Shown in pieces: positions 9,201 through 19,600 of a stretch of DNA of 64,000 bases. Source of the DNA: Candidatus Saccharibacteria bacterium UBA6664 (GTDB lineage Bacteria; Patescibacteriota; Saccharimonadia; Saccharimonadales; Saccharimonadaceae); the NCBI GenBank assembly GCA_002455275.1, contig DKKO01000004.1:34496-98495 (forward strand), in the 5' to 3' direction. Every line of letters begins with the position of its first letter. The stretch's first letter is position 1. A program made the position numbers and the translations under genes. The notes beneath the pieces are model-generated. The model saw only the letters and a program-made list of their open reading frames with translations. It was not told the origin of the DNA and did not search any database.

Positions 9201-12200
9201 CTTAACCAAGATGTGACAATTGCGGCAAACAAGAATATCACTTATGGTGCGGGCACAGGTTCGTTTGATCAATCAGCAAGTTCTGGAACATTTAAGACTG
9301 GTACCGGCGCAGTGAGCCTCAACGGCGATACTACCGTAGCGTCAGGTAAGAACTTTACCGTTACTAGCGGCACGACATCTATAACGGGCACCACAAGTAT
9401 CAATACGAGTGGTTCTAGTAACACTTCAATTGGCGCTGGAAGTACTGGCACTGTCACCATAGGTAACAGTAGCACTGGGGCCGTAGGCGTTGTTAGCGGT
9501 GCTGCACTTACATTAACCGGAGGAGCTGCATCAACGCTTAGTACAACAACAGGAACGCTTACTCTACAGGGAGGCAGTGGTGTAAATATAGTGACACCAA
9601 ACGCAGCAACATCAAGTGCTATTACCATTCAGACTGGCAATAGCACAAGTGGTACAGCAGCAAGTGTAGGCATCGATACCGGCACCAGCACTAGTGGTAC
9701 AAGCGCTGTAAATATTGGTACGGTAAATGCAGGTAGTGTGGTTATTGGCAAATCCTCAACCACCACCACAATTCAGGGTGGATTGACCAGTGGTGTTAGT
9801 GCGGGAACTGGCACATTTACAAATAATGGTTCTACGAAAAATACCTCACTAGCGCTTGGTGATCTTGCTGCAGGTTCGATTGGTACAGCAGCCGATACCG
9901 TTGATAAATACACAAGCTTTACCATTTCACCAACTGCCTCAGGCCGCACATACACGATTCCTGCTCCTACCGACGGTGGCGTTGGTCGAATCGTTTACAT
10001 TAGTAACATTAACGCGACTAACACATTTATCATTGGTAGTACGACGTTTAATACTCATTCCACAGCCACCCTTGTATATGACGGAACAGGCTGGAACTTC
10101 GCTGGAATGGACGGCGGAAGCAACAACTATATTCAAAACCAGGTAGCCTCAGCACAGAGTGCAGGATTCAACATTTCAGGCACCGGTACTGCAGCTACCT
10201 TACAAGCTGCAACGTTCGATACTGCGTCTGCCGTTGCCTTAAACATCGGTACAACTAACGCAACTCAGATTAATTTAAATAAGAACGTATCGGTCGCCGC
10301 CAACCAAAACCTTACATTTGCAGCTGGCACAGGTTCATTCGACCAATCCGCTAGCACCGGAACATTCAAAACTGGCACAGGTGCCGTAAGCCTTAACGGT
10401 GACACAACTGTTGCTAGTGGCAAAAATCTAACCGTAACCAGTGGCACTACCAGCCTAACGGGCACCACCAACATCAATACCACCGGTGGGGCTGCGACCT
10501 CTATCGGTAACACAAGTGGTGGTGCTGTAACAATTGCCGCCAATGCTTCATCTAGCTTCACGACCAACACTGGCACTCTGTCACTTCAAGCAGCCAGTGG
10601 CATCCAACTGCAGAGCAACACCGCTGTAACAGGCACGCTCTCTGCCACAACTTCATTGCAAGCTCCTTTACTTGATACTGCCTCAGCCGTAGCGCTCAAC
10701 ATTGGTACGACCAATGCGACGAGCATAAACCTCAATAAGGATACCAACCTGGTTGGTAACCTTACCTTCGATTCCGGTGCTAACCGGACCCTATCTATCG
10801 GTACCTCTGCCGCAAGCACTGCGGGACGACAATTAACTATTGCGGCGGGTACCGGCGGAAGTGGAACTGGTAGTGCTGGCGGCGACCTGCAGCTCCAAGG
10901 TGGAGCAGCAGGTGGCACCAACGCTAATGGAGGCAATATCTATCTCGACGCCGGCGCGAAAGCTGGCTCCGGCGTCGATGGAAGTATATACCTCGGCTCT
11001 ACACGCGCAACCACAATTCAAATCGGCAACACAGCGCTTGCAAGTGGTACGCAAACTATCAACATTGGAACTAATAACACCTCTGGTGGAACAACAAACA
11101 TTACTATTGGTACGGGTAGTACCGCGACTGGTGGCACCACAGCACTACAAGCAAAGAGTTCAATCACGCTCACCACAAATGGCACTACTCGAGCAACCTT
11201 CGATAATACTAACTCTGTCTACTTTGGTAACGGTGTAACTGCTGCTGCACCAAACGCGTTTACGATTAGCGGAACTGGAAGCTCAACCTCAGGTACCGCT
11301 GGTGGTTCACTGACAATCCAAGGTGGTAATGCTACGGTTGGTAACGCCAACGGTGGTAACGTTACCCTTACTGGTGGTTCCGGCTTCGGTACTGGCGTAA
11401 AGGGGCTCGTAGTTATAGATACACCAACTGTTGCTACTGCAAGCAGCCAAGACTGTGCTGGCGCAGACTGTACTATCACCCAAGCAAACGTAAACAACAA
11501 CGGTGCTGTCATCGTCAGCTTCTCGTCAACCGGCCTTGAAGCAGCTATCCCTGACCCAACAATTGCTACTGCTGGTCGTATCGTCTACGTCACCGCCGCA
11601 AACGGATCAAGCGACTTCACTCTGTGTCTAAACGACGTCGCTGCTGGTGGCACCTACGATGGTACCTGTAACACCACCACTGGTAACAGCATCGCAATGC
11701 GCGCAAACACTACCGCAACACTCGTATGGAACGGCTCTGACTGGACTGCAGCCGGTGCATCAAGCTCAACCGACCTTCAAGCCGCCTACAACAACACTCT
11801 TACTAGCGCGGGTGCGGCTGAGCTTATCGTTTCCAGCAGCTCAAACGCTAACGGACTTACTATTCGCGATAGTTCGACAAGCCCAGTAAACGGCACTCTT
11901 CTTGAGGTACAGAACTCAGCTGCAGCAACCCTCTTCTCTGTCAACGGCACCGTCACCGAATACGCTAGCAACGCCGGTGCTGAGAGTACTTTCTCTGCCA
12001 GCAACTGGGTAGCTCTTGGCGCTTCAACCGTTACTCGAAACACCACCACTTCTAACGTTGCCAGTGGTCAAGGTTCAGCTCAAGTTGCAACTACCTCAGC
12101 AGCCAGCGATGGTGTCAAGAACGTGCTTAGCACCGCCCTTACCGCTAGCCAGCACTACAACCTGTCGTTTAGTGCCAAGCTGTCAAGCGGCACCTTCACC

Positions 12201-13613
12201 GACCTCGCTGCCTACTACTCAATTGACGGTTCAGCCAACTCTGTAACATGTACAACCGGTCAGGCTATCAAGACTAAGGTTTGGACCAAGGTAACCTGTG
12301 CCTTTACCGCACCAACTTCTGGTATTACTTCAAATAACTCAATCAACATACGACAGGTTGGTAGCGGTACAGCGCGAACCTTCTATGTAGACAACCTCAG
12401 CGTGACTATTGCGGCTGATTACAACTACGCGACTGATGGTACGGTAAACGACAACACCAATTTCACCACAAACTGGACTGCAGTTGGTACGAGTACTGTT
12501 AGCCGAAACACCAGCGATGGCCAAGAAGCAAGCGACAGCGCACAGGCAGCCGCCGGTACAACAGCGGGCAACGGTGTAAAGAACAAATTGTCAATCAACC
12601 CGCTTGCCAGCACCCTTTACCGTGTGTCGGTATACGCCAAGCTCTCAAGTGGGTCTGCCTTCACCGACTTCACCATCCGCTACACCCCAGACAACGGCAC
12701 TAACTTCGTGAACTGTGTTGACTACAGTACGCAAACGGTCACTACAACCGACTGGACACAGATTACTTGTTACATTGATACTGCTGGCACTACCGTGACG
12801 AACCCATACGTACATTTCGTACAGACGGCAGCAGCTGGTGTATCTCGTACCTTCCTCGTAGATGATTTCTCGATGACACTCTCAAGCGCAGCTACGCCAA
12901 ACGTACAGATTGGTGGTGGTGCCAACGGTGGACCAGTTACCCTGTTCACCCTTGACCGAGGCGCCTCAGCTCCGATTGCAGAAAACAACGACGCCCTTCT
13001 CGGAAGCATGTACTACGACACGACTCTCGGCAAACTGCAGTGTTACGAAGCTGACGGTTGGGGAGCTTGTGGTTCAAGCCCAGATAACGTCATTACCATT
13101 AGCCCAGAGTACACCAACGCGGTACTACACGGTACTGGCATTGGAACCATGACTTCTGACCTCTGTTCTGACACACTCAACATCAATGATGGCAGTTCAG
13201 GTCAATCAACTATCTGTGGTACCAACGAAACCTACAACTTCTACAAGTGGACCTCCCCTCAGTCAACGGCACAAACCTACAGCATCTATGTCACCTATCA
13301 GTTGCCTAGTACTTTCAAGGAATTTAGCTCAGGCTCAACCAGTCTGATGGGCCGTACCGACAGTGCAAACTCAACCGTGAACTACCAGGTATACCGAAGC
13401 AACACCAGTGGTCTGACCGCTTGTGGAAGCACAGTAAGTGTATCGACTGGTTCGCAGAGCTCATGGCAAACTGGCGACGCTACCGGCTCTGCCGACCCAT
13501 CCACCTGTAGCTTCGCAGCGAGCGAAAGTATCGTCTTTAAGATAAACGTAACAGCAAGCTCAAACGCGAACGCGTACGTCGGTAACTTGAACTTTACCTT
13601 CTCTAACCGCTAG
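6300..13613 (+). CDS. Giant secreted fibre/adhesin with beta-helix, repeats and lectin-like domains
   Basis: 2437 residues from a GTG start. Residues 1-34 are a signal or anchor. Residues 38-165 are a domain (INFQGRLFNAQG...) common at the front of long CPR surface proteins. A tail-fibre-like segment (SPTEGMVYYDTTTKQLL) lies near 335. Residues about 413-720 repeat Asn/Ser-rich turns typical of right-handed parallel beta-helices (pectate-lyase/NosD type), with no obvious catalytic site. About 720-1800 is Thr/Ser/Gly/Asn-rich repeat, including two related pairs of long repeats. Two consecutive domains (1887-2036 and 2040-2200) share YxLSxxAKLSSG and FYVDNLSVT-type endings, like carbohydrate-binding jelly-rolls. 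The C-terminal domain (2225-2437) contains paired cysteines. No wall anchor is visible. Probable role: host or surface attachment. Confidence 0.85.
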   Translation: MYLGGRISRLFLGVAVLIGIIGMGVLLMNRPVSAVTGINEHINFQGRLFNAQGATVPDGNYNIQFKIYQDGAGTTAGNPGGSLEWTEEWLNDDGNGVQIKNGYMSVELGSVNPFGSSIDWNQDTLWLSMNIGDTNTSCTPFSSCGGDGEMVPMKRLSSSVYALNAGKLGGLTSAQFLQLAQGVQTDASTNTTSIYLNKTGGGNFLQLQSSGTDVFTLSNSGDIQFGNNADHTISVGTSAASTAGRTLTVSAGTGGSGTGSAGGDLVLQGGDAGGTNGNGGNVTLNAGAKTGSGTDGTISIGTSNTSAITLGADVTLSNGKSLTISGGNTASRPASPTEGMVYYDTTTKQLLTYANGKWQGDRSTSTKIVAASNSSQAMKDAADYVADGTADESEINSALTAAAGGQVYLAEGTYVAAATISIPNNTILAGAGRGTVIELGNLDSTENLIENSDTTTGTGVVIRDLKLDGRSDLNTAGTQYGIYLNGMGSGSGSSAIGGATISNISATRFRNDAVYLTASSNNKVTSSTFRANTGAGLSLNSSSSYNVINDSQSQGNSAEGFLISGSNHNTFSGNNSQSNSTYGFNFQSGSARNTVSGNSISENPSAGIRMSGETRSTVVGNTIRGGGSNVYGIYLLSSAGNNAISSNTIYDTGGAGATNGIYLDVASYNNLTNNVIGDSSCTTTCYAININNASATGNYVASNNIDSGASINNIGTNTLTGGQMNGSGAYNIQASGGINLQNNTSVTGSLTASTSVLAPTIDTASAGTLSIGTTNATAITLAKNTTVTANLTVSNAGNVAFQRGSDFSTTGSSDDVDFGTGVLFRLTGASTQTITGIANGVDGRVITLVNAASQAANINNEAAGSSASNRIITGTGSNISLPAGSSVSLVYDSGASRWRIIGAAGTSDSYIQLQASTPGTAQTGNFNISGTGIAATLQGNTSVLTPLLDTVSAGTLNIGTTNATSISLNQDVTIAANKNITYGAGTGSFDQSASSGTFKTGTGAVSLNGDTTVASGKNFTVTSGTTSITGTTSINTSGSSNTSIGAGSTGTVTIGNSSTGAVGVVSGAALTLTGGAASTLSTTTGTLTLQGGSGVNIVTPNAATSSAITIQTGNSTSGTAASVGIDTGTSTSGTSAVNIGTVNAGSVVIGKSSTTTTIQGGLTSGVSAGTGTFTNNGSTKNTSLALGDLAAGSIGTAADTVDKYTSFTISPTASGRTYTIPAPTDGGVGRIVYISNINATNTFIIGSTTFNTHSTATLVYDGTGWNFAGMDGGSNNYIQNQVASAQSAGFNISGTGTAATLQAATFDTASAVALNIGTTNATQINLNKNVSVAANQNLTFAAGTGSFDQSASTGTFKTGTGAVSLNGDTTVASGKNLTVTSGTTSLTGTTNINTTGGAATSIGNTSGGAVTIAANASSSFTTNTGTLSLQAASGIQLQSNTAVTGTLSATTSLQAPLLDTASAVALNIGTTNATSINLNKDTNLVGNLTFDSGANRTLSIGTSAASTAGRQLTIAAGTGGSGTGSAGGDLQLQGGAAGGTNANGGNIYLDAGAKAGSGVDGSIYLGSTRATTIQIGNTALASGTQTINIGTNNTSGGTTNITIGTGSTATGGTTALQAKSSITLTTNGTTRATFDNTNSVYFGNGVTAAAPNAFTISGTGSSTSGTAGGSLTIQGGNATVGNANGGNVTLTGGSGFGTGVKGLVVIDTPTVATASSQDCAGADCTITQANVNNNGAVIVSFSSTGLEAAIPDPTIATAGRIVYVTAANGSSDFTLCLNDVAAGGTYDGTCNTTTGNSIAMRANTTATLVWNGSDWTAAGASSSTDLQAAYNNTLTSAGAAELIVSSSSNANGLTIRDSSTSPVNGTLLEVQNSAAATLFSVNGTVTEYASNAGAESTFSASNWVALGASTVTRNTTTSNVASGQGSAQVATTSAASDGVKNVLSTALTASQHYNLSFSAKLSSGTFTDLAAYYSIDGSANSVTCTTGQAIKTKVWTKVTCAFTAPTSGITSNNSINIRQVGSGTARTFYVDNLSVTIAADYNYATDGTVNDNTNFTTNWTAVGTSTVSRNTSDGQEASDSAQAAAGTTAGNGVKNKLSINPLASTLYRVSVYAKLSSGSAFTDFTIRYTPDNGTNFVNCVDYSTQTVTTTDWTQITCYIDTAGTTVTNPYVHFVQTAAAGVSRTFLVDDFSMTLSSAATPNVQIGGGANGGPVTLFTLDRGASAPIAENNDALLGSMYYDTTLGKLQCYEADGWGACGSSPDNVITISPEYTNAVLHGTGIGTMTSDLCSDTLNINDGSSGQSTICGTNETYNFYKWTSPQSTAQTYSIYVTYQLPSTFKEFSSGSTSLMGRTDSANSTVNYQVYRSNTSGLTACGSTVSVSTGSQSSWQTGDATGSADPSTCSFAASESIVFKINVTASSNANAYVGNLNFTFSNR
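6991..7215 (+). repeat. Long internal coding repeat, copy A1
   Basis: Encodes SVGTSAASTAGRTLTVSAG..GGDLVLQGGDAGGTNGNGGN... The same module recurs at about 10791-11010, 1260 codons further on, with roughly three quarters of residues the same by eye. Boundaries are approximate. Confidence 0.6.
9160..9410 (+). repeat. Long internal coding repeat, copy B1
   Basis: Encodes LNIGTTNATSISLNQDV..GTGSFDQSASSGTFKTGTGAVSLNG... and recurs at about 10240-10490 with most residues unchanged. Boundaries are approximate. Confidence 0.6.
10240..10490 (+). repeat. Long internal coding repeat, copy B2
   Basis: Partner of the module at 9160. The block GTFKTGTGAVSLNGDTTVAS is unchanged, while DNA third positions differ, so the protein sequence is conserved more than the DNA. 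This points to an old duplication under selection. Confidence 0.6.
10791..11010 (+). repeat. Long internal coding repeat, copy A2
   Basis: Partner of the module at 6991; encodes SIGTSAASTAGRQLTIAAG..GGDLQLQGGAAGGTNANGGN. Such spaced duplicates are expected to arise by unequal recombination in long fibre genes. Confidence 0.6.
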
Positions 13614-13633
13614 TGTTACCTCGGTGCTTATGC

Positions 13634-13658
13634 TAAAATAACTCTTGTAAACTAGGAG
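13634..13658 (+). promoter_or_regulatory. Extended -10 box and close Shine-Dalgarno for the Kelch gene
   Basis: TGC-TAAAAT at 13634-13639, then AGGAG at 13654-13658. Only 2 nt separate AGGAG from the ATG at 13661, shorter than the usual 5-9 nt. The distance from the preceding stop (13613) is 47 nt, so the two giant genes probably have separate promoters. Confidence 0.5.
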
Positions 13659-13660
13659 TT

Positions 13661-16600
13661 ATGGCGAAGATAAACACAAGAGTATTTGTGAGGCGATTTC
13701 ACCGCTGGGTTAACGGTATCATACCCGATACGAACACATGGAGTCGGCCAAGTATTGCGCGATCAGTAGTCGTACTTGCTGGTGTTGGGCTGATCGGGTA
13801 CGTCGCTTATGGGTATCTATTTCCACCATCCTACGAGCTGGGTAAGTCGAAACAACTTCTCTCGGAAGTACCAGCTGCTATTGCTAAAAATCTGAAGTAT
13901 AATGGCGAATCCCAACAGTTTATCTATGACAATGGCGTAGATGCAGACAAAGAATCAACTCAGCTATCCACCACAGCGGTAAAAATTTCTGTTCCACGCG
14001 ACGCAGGCAAAGGTGTTGTCGTAGAAGATGGCGCCCACAGCGTTGACTTTGTTATGAAGCCACGTTTTTCAACAGCATCGGGCAAAGCGCAAGATGGCCG
14101 GGTTATCTACCCTCTCTCCGATCGTAATGGTTGGCTTGTCTACACCGTACAATCAGCTGGTGTAAAGGAAGACATATTGCTTCCCTCTCCTAGTGGTGAT
14201 TCAAAGAACTTTGAGTACCAGCTAGAGCTTGGTGATACGTACAAAGCCAAGCTTGAGGCCGATGGGTCGGTAGGTATATATGGCAATAGCATTCTCTCGG
14301 GTGATGTAAAAACTGGAACTGCGGACGACGCAGCCCTCTTAGAAAAGGCTCGCAAAAATGCCGACAAAACGACGCTACTTTTTCGTATACCGAAGCCAGA
14401 GATTCGTGAAATAGACGGGTCTGATACTGATGTCAAGGCACGGTACGTACTTGATGGTAGTACATTAAGAGTAGAAGTTACGAATTTGCTTAGCGCTCAC
14501 TATCCTATCAGCATTGACCCGACTATCTACGTAGCCTCCGCTGAACAATTTATGGCGGGAAATAACGAGACTAACATAGACTTTGACGTAGCAAATTCCC
14601 TGATTAAGAAGGGCTCTACCACCGGAGCACGATTTGATTCGTGGGACCCTACCACTGCATTACCTACCGGAACATGGAACGCCGGTTCAGCTGCAGCCGG
14701 AGGCTTTGTTTATACGGTTGGAGGAACGACATACAATGGCCAGGTCTTCACTTCACAAGGCACGAATACATTCACTGTACCGAGTGGTGTGAGTAGTATC
14801 ACGGTAGAAATGTGGGGTGCTGGTGGTGGAGGTGGAGGTGGTGCGGCCTCAGCGGCTGGTGCTGCAGGTGGTGGTGGTGGCTATGTCACATCAACACACT
14901 CTGTTAGTGCTGGCGAAAATCTTACGGTGTACGTCGGAGGTGGTGGCGCTGGTGGTAACTATAGCTCAGGAGGAAACGATGCTGGTGGTGGAGGTGGAGG
15001 TGGTGGCTATTCAAGCTTGTACCGCAGCTCCACAGCACTAGCAATCGCCGCAGGTGGTGGTGGTGGAGGTGGCGCTCGTAACGCTAACTCTGGTGGTGCA
15101 GGTGGTGCTGGTGGTGGTACTACTGGTGTAGCTGGTACAAGTATTGCGACGAAGAACGGCCTTGGTGGTGGTGCCGGAACTCCTACCACCTTTGGAACTG
15201 CTGGTTCCTCTACAGGAAATGACGGTTCAGACGGTGCTTCCCTTGCTGGTGGTGCAGGTGGTGATGGTAGAACTAACGATGGAACGGATGGTAGTGGCGC
15301 GGCTGGTGGGCTTGCTACCGGTGGAGCTGGTGGTTCACCAAACATCAACAACACTCGCGCTGGTGGTGGTGGGGGTGGTGCTGGTTACTACGGTGGTGCT
15401 GGTGGTGGAGCAACTTCAAGTACTAATGGTGCTGCAGGTGGTGGTGGTGGTGGTGGCTCAAGTTATACCATTGGTTCGGCCACATCTGTTACCAATACTG
15501 CTGGTAGTGGCACATCCCCCGGTAACTCAGGCGACAGTGACCGTGGTGGTGCTGGTGATGGTGGGTCAGGCGGTAGCAGCTTAAATAACGGCTCGCCAGG
15601 AGATAACGGTATCGTAGTTATCACTTGGAGCGGTGGAGGTTACAGCAATAGTTCAGCTATCAACTGGGCAAAATTTAACACAACCTCTGGCGCAATTGAC
15701 TCTGCAAACCCTGGTAACGGCGCTTGTAGTGGTTGGTGTACCGCATCAGCTTATAATCTTCCCTCTCCTCGTACGAATCTAGCTCTCGTCGCCTACAATG
15801 GCTTCTTGTATGCCATCGGTGGTGAAGATTCAAGCTGTACCACGGGTAACGGTACCGGTGACGGTGGTGTGTGTAAAACAGTATATATTGCAAAGCTTGG
15901 TGCGAATGGCGAACCACAACTTTGGCACCCGAGTGACTCTCGCCAGGCCAACTGGTCATATTGGTATCGCGACACTGATTTAAGCTCACCACGTAGTCGC
16001 ATGAAGGTATCTGCCTACAACAACCGCCTCTACCTTATGGGTGGAGTAACTAGTGCGAGTAGTACGAAATCCGTCGTGAACTCAACCCAAATATCTTCGC
16101 TCTCCGCAACGGGTATTTTAGGAAGCTGGAGTAGCTCTACCAATCTTCCCTACAATGCGTACGGCTACGCATCGCAAATATATAATGACCGTATTTACCT
16201 AATTGGAGGCGCAAGTAGTATAGGTGGCTCGCCTCTCAGCACTGTTTATTACAGCAAGCTATCGTCTACAGACGGCACTCTGGGCAGCTGGCAGCAAACA
16301 ACCAGCCTTCCTGCTGCCCGTATGACTGATGGTGGGGAAATGAGTAGCGCATGGGGAGCGTATATGTATGTGAGCGGTGGTTGTTCTGCCACAAACGCAA
16401 GTGGTTATTGTACCTCTATCGCAAGCAATACTTACGTAGCGAGTATTAATGCCGATGGTACCATCGACGACTGGAACGCCGTCGGCTCGCTGAGTGACAC
16501 GCGAACAAGTCACAGCGTACTGGCTTGGCGTGGATATATTTACGAAATTGGTGGCTGCAGCGCACAAAATACCTCTACAGGTGTATGCTCGACCCTAGTA

Positions 16601-19600
16601 AGCACGATTAATTACGGTACGATTAATCAGGACGGGGACGCTTCCACGGTGGATATATCGGTAGCGGCGGGAACATCGCCCTGTAGTGGTGGATCGCCGA
16701 CTGGATGTGACCTACCTGGCACTACCTACATCGGTAATATTTTGCCCGCTGCAATAGTAGCGAATGGTTATTTATATGTGATTGGTGGCTGTACAAGCAC
16801 GGCTTGTGGCTCAACGAGTGGTAACGTTGCCTATACCGCCATCTCATCTACCGGTAAGATGACTGCTCCAACATGTAGCGCTCCGAATAACCTACGTGGC
16901 AACATATGGTGCGTCGATACGACAAACACCGTCTCTGGCGGCATCGCGGCATCAAGTCCAGTCGTGTTCGGTGGTGTGCTCTATTTGGTGGGGGGGCTTA
17001 ACGGAAGTTCAAATACGAACGCGATCGTGCGCACCACCCTGAATAGCTCTGACGGCACTATATCAGCATGGACGTCCCAACCGATGGCCAGTGGCACAGG
17101 CAACCTAGGTGTTAACAGTGTGTCGTACAACTTTGCATTCGCGCGAGCTAACCCTTCAAGTGCTGGAAGTAGCCCGGGCAATTTATACATCCTTGGTGGC
17201 TGCACGAGTAGTTCAAACATGGGGTGCACTGCCTACAGCCAAAACGTATACAAGTGCAACATTGGCACATCAGCTGCATTATCTGGCTGTACCACCTCGG
17301 GCCAGTTGCAGATTGGCACCATATCCGGTGCGAGCGGTACTGGCCTTGGTATTATGAGTGGCGCTGTATATGCAAACTATATTTACCTTATTGGTGGCGT
17401 TGCCCCAAGTCTTGTGGACATACCTTCTGTGCGGTATGCAAAGATTGACAACAGCAACAACATCGTGACGGTGAGCAGTGGCTGGGTAGAAGACGATACT
17501 GACATGGTGGTTGGTAGACGACGTGCGTCAGCGTTTGGATACAATGGCTACTTATACGTTACCGGAGGTTACGATGCGAGCCTTGGTGAGCTTGCGGATA
17601 TTGAGTTTGTGAAGATAAACGTGAGTGATGGAAGCTTAGGTTCAACAGGCGATGGTTTTCATGTTTCCACTGTGGAAATTGATCACCGTTGGGGTCTTAC
17701 AGTGCCTGTATCAAACTCATTTGCCTACGCAATTGGAGGCTGTACGGTAGGGGATAGCCCATCTTGCTCAACAGCAACTGATACCATTGAGACCTTCCAA
17801 ATATACAACAATGATAGCGGTGCGCCAGCCAGTTATTCAACCTCAGCAAATACCTACACGACTGATGCAAACCGCGTTGGCGCAAGCGCAGCTGTGTATA
17901 ATGGCAAACTCTACATTGCCGGTGGCTGTACCGGTACTACCGACTGTTCTGCAACAACCGCTTCTGTCATGTGGACTACTATTGATAGCTACGGCGCACT
18001 AGGAACATGGCAACAAAACCCAGGTACCGGTAACGCCGACTTACCTGCGGCACGCGCTTGGGGCCAGCTGGAGGTTGCCGGTACTTCACTTTACTATGTT
18101 GGTGGACAAAACTCAGCCGGAACTGCAACAAACCAGTCATATTATACGGACTCTATTAACTCGAGTACTGGTGAACCTCATTGGCAACTTTCAAGTCAGA
18201 CAATGCCCGGTAGCCGTAAAGTGGTTGGTGCCGCATCATGGAATAATCGAATTTACGTTGTAGGAGGGCTGAACACTGGTGGTACTCCAACAGCACAAAC
18301 AAGTGTCTACTATAGCTCTCAACAAAACAGTGGTGGTGACCTCACCGGATGGAGCACGGGAACAAGCCTATCAGTTGCTCGTTATGGCGCTGCAGTGGTT
18401 GCCTACGCGAATAACTTGTACGTACTTGGCGGCACAGACGGTACAAATTACCTTAGCGATGTTCAATTTGCCCCACTTGGTTACCGTGAAGGAAGCTTGT
18501 CACAAAGTGGTACTACCGTAACAGGATCCGGTACTACTTGGACCTCTGGCATGGTAGGAAAAACGCTTCAATATGGTGATGGTACCTCTTCCACCATTAC
18601 GGCATTTGGTAGCGCTACTTCACTAACGGTTAGTTCAAACCGAACCGTAGCCTCAGGAACCAAATATATGATAGATGACGGTTCAGTTGGCTCATGGACG
18701 TATACGAATAGTTTACCGATTCAGCTCGCTCAAGCCGACGCTTTCGCGGTAAATGGCTACATCTACATGCTCGGCGGTAGGACAGCGAGTACTTCGTGTA
18801 ACCCGCGCACACTTGTCGCACCGATTAGTGCAAATACCACTATCGTGAGCGGCAACAACCCGACCGGTATTGGTGAATGGTATGAGACCAACCAACGCTT
18901 TACCGGTGCACGCTATGGTGCTGCAGCAGCTTATTATGAGGGTAAAGCCTATGTGCTCGGTGGTGGCTGTGGCTCTACTCTTACCTATGGAAGTCCTGTT
19001 AGCCAACAGACCACCTTACTTACCCAGCCTCAGGTGGCAAAATACTCTCGGCGTATTGATACCGACACAAATGTATTCCCTACTAAATGGCTACTGAACG
19101 GTGTCGACAACTCTATCGGAGCGCGCTGGCAAACAAATTATCAGTCCGCATACGATTCATACTATATCATGCATCACGCCACCTTTGATCAAGGCACTAA
19201 CGGTAACCCTGTGACAGAGACGACAACAGCATATGACAACTGCTATTCTTCAGGAAGCGGTTCAAATAATTACAGTAATGCACAATACGTAAGCCCCGGC
19301 CTTTCAATGTATATATCGACTCCTGGGGGCACTAATGGGTCAGGCGCTTGTAACGACGATTTTTCATCGATCAGTGAACGCTACGACCGTTTTTATGTAC
19401 GCTTTGCAAGTAACCCATCTTCAAATACAACTATCTATTCTCAAACCTACGACCCTAGCGGTGTCAATGAGGTAATTGCCGGCTTACGTATAACAACCAC
19501 TGGTACCCTTCAGATACGTGACAAGACTACCGCAGAAGGTTCTGAACTTGCACTTGGATCCGGTGCATGGCACCGAATAGAAGTGTATGTAAACCGTACT

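Noticed and set aside
6991..11010. Spaced repeats as a CRISPR array or mobile repeats
   Set aside because: They are coding modules of 70-85 residues, conserved in protein more than in DNA.
14820..15600. CRISPR-like or satellite repeat
   Set aside because: GGT-rich runs are in frame throughout and have no constant repeat-spacer lengths; this is a Gly-rich protein domain.
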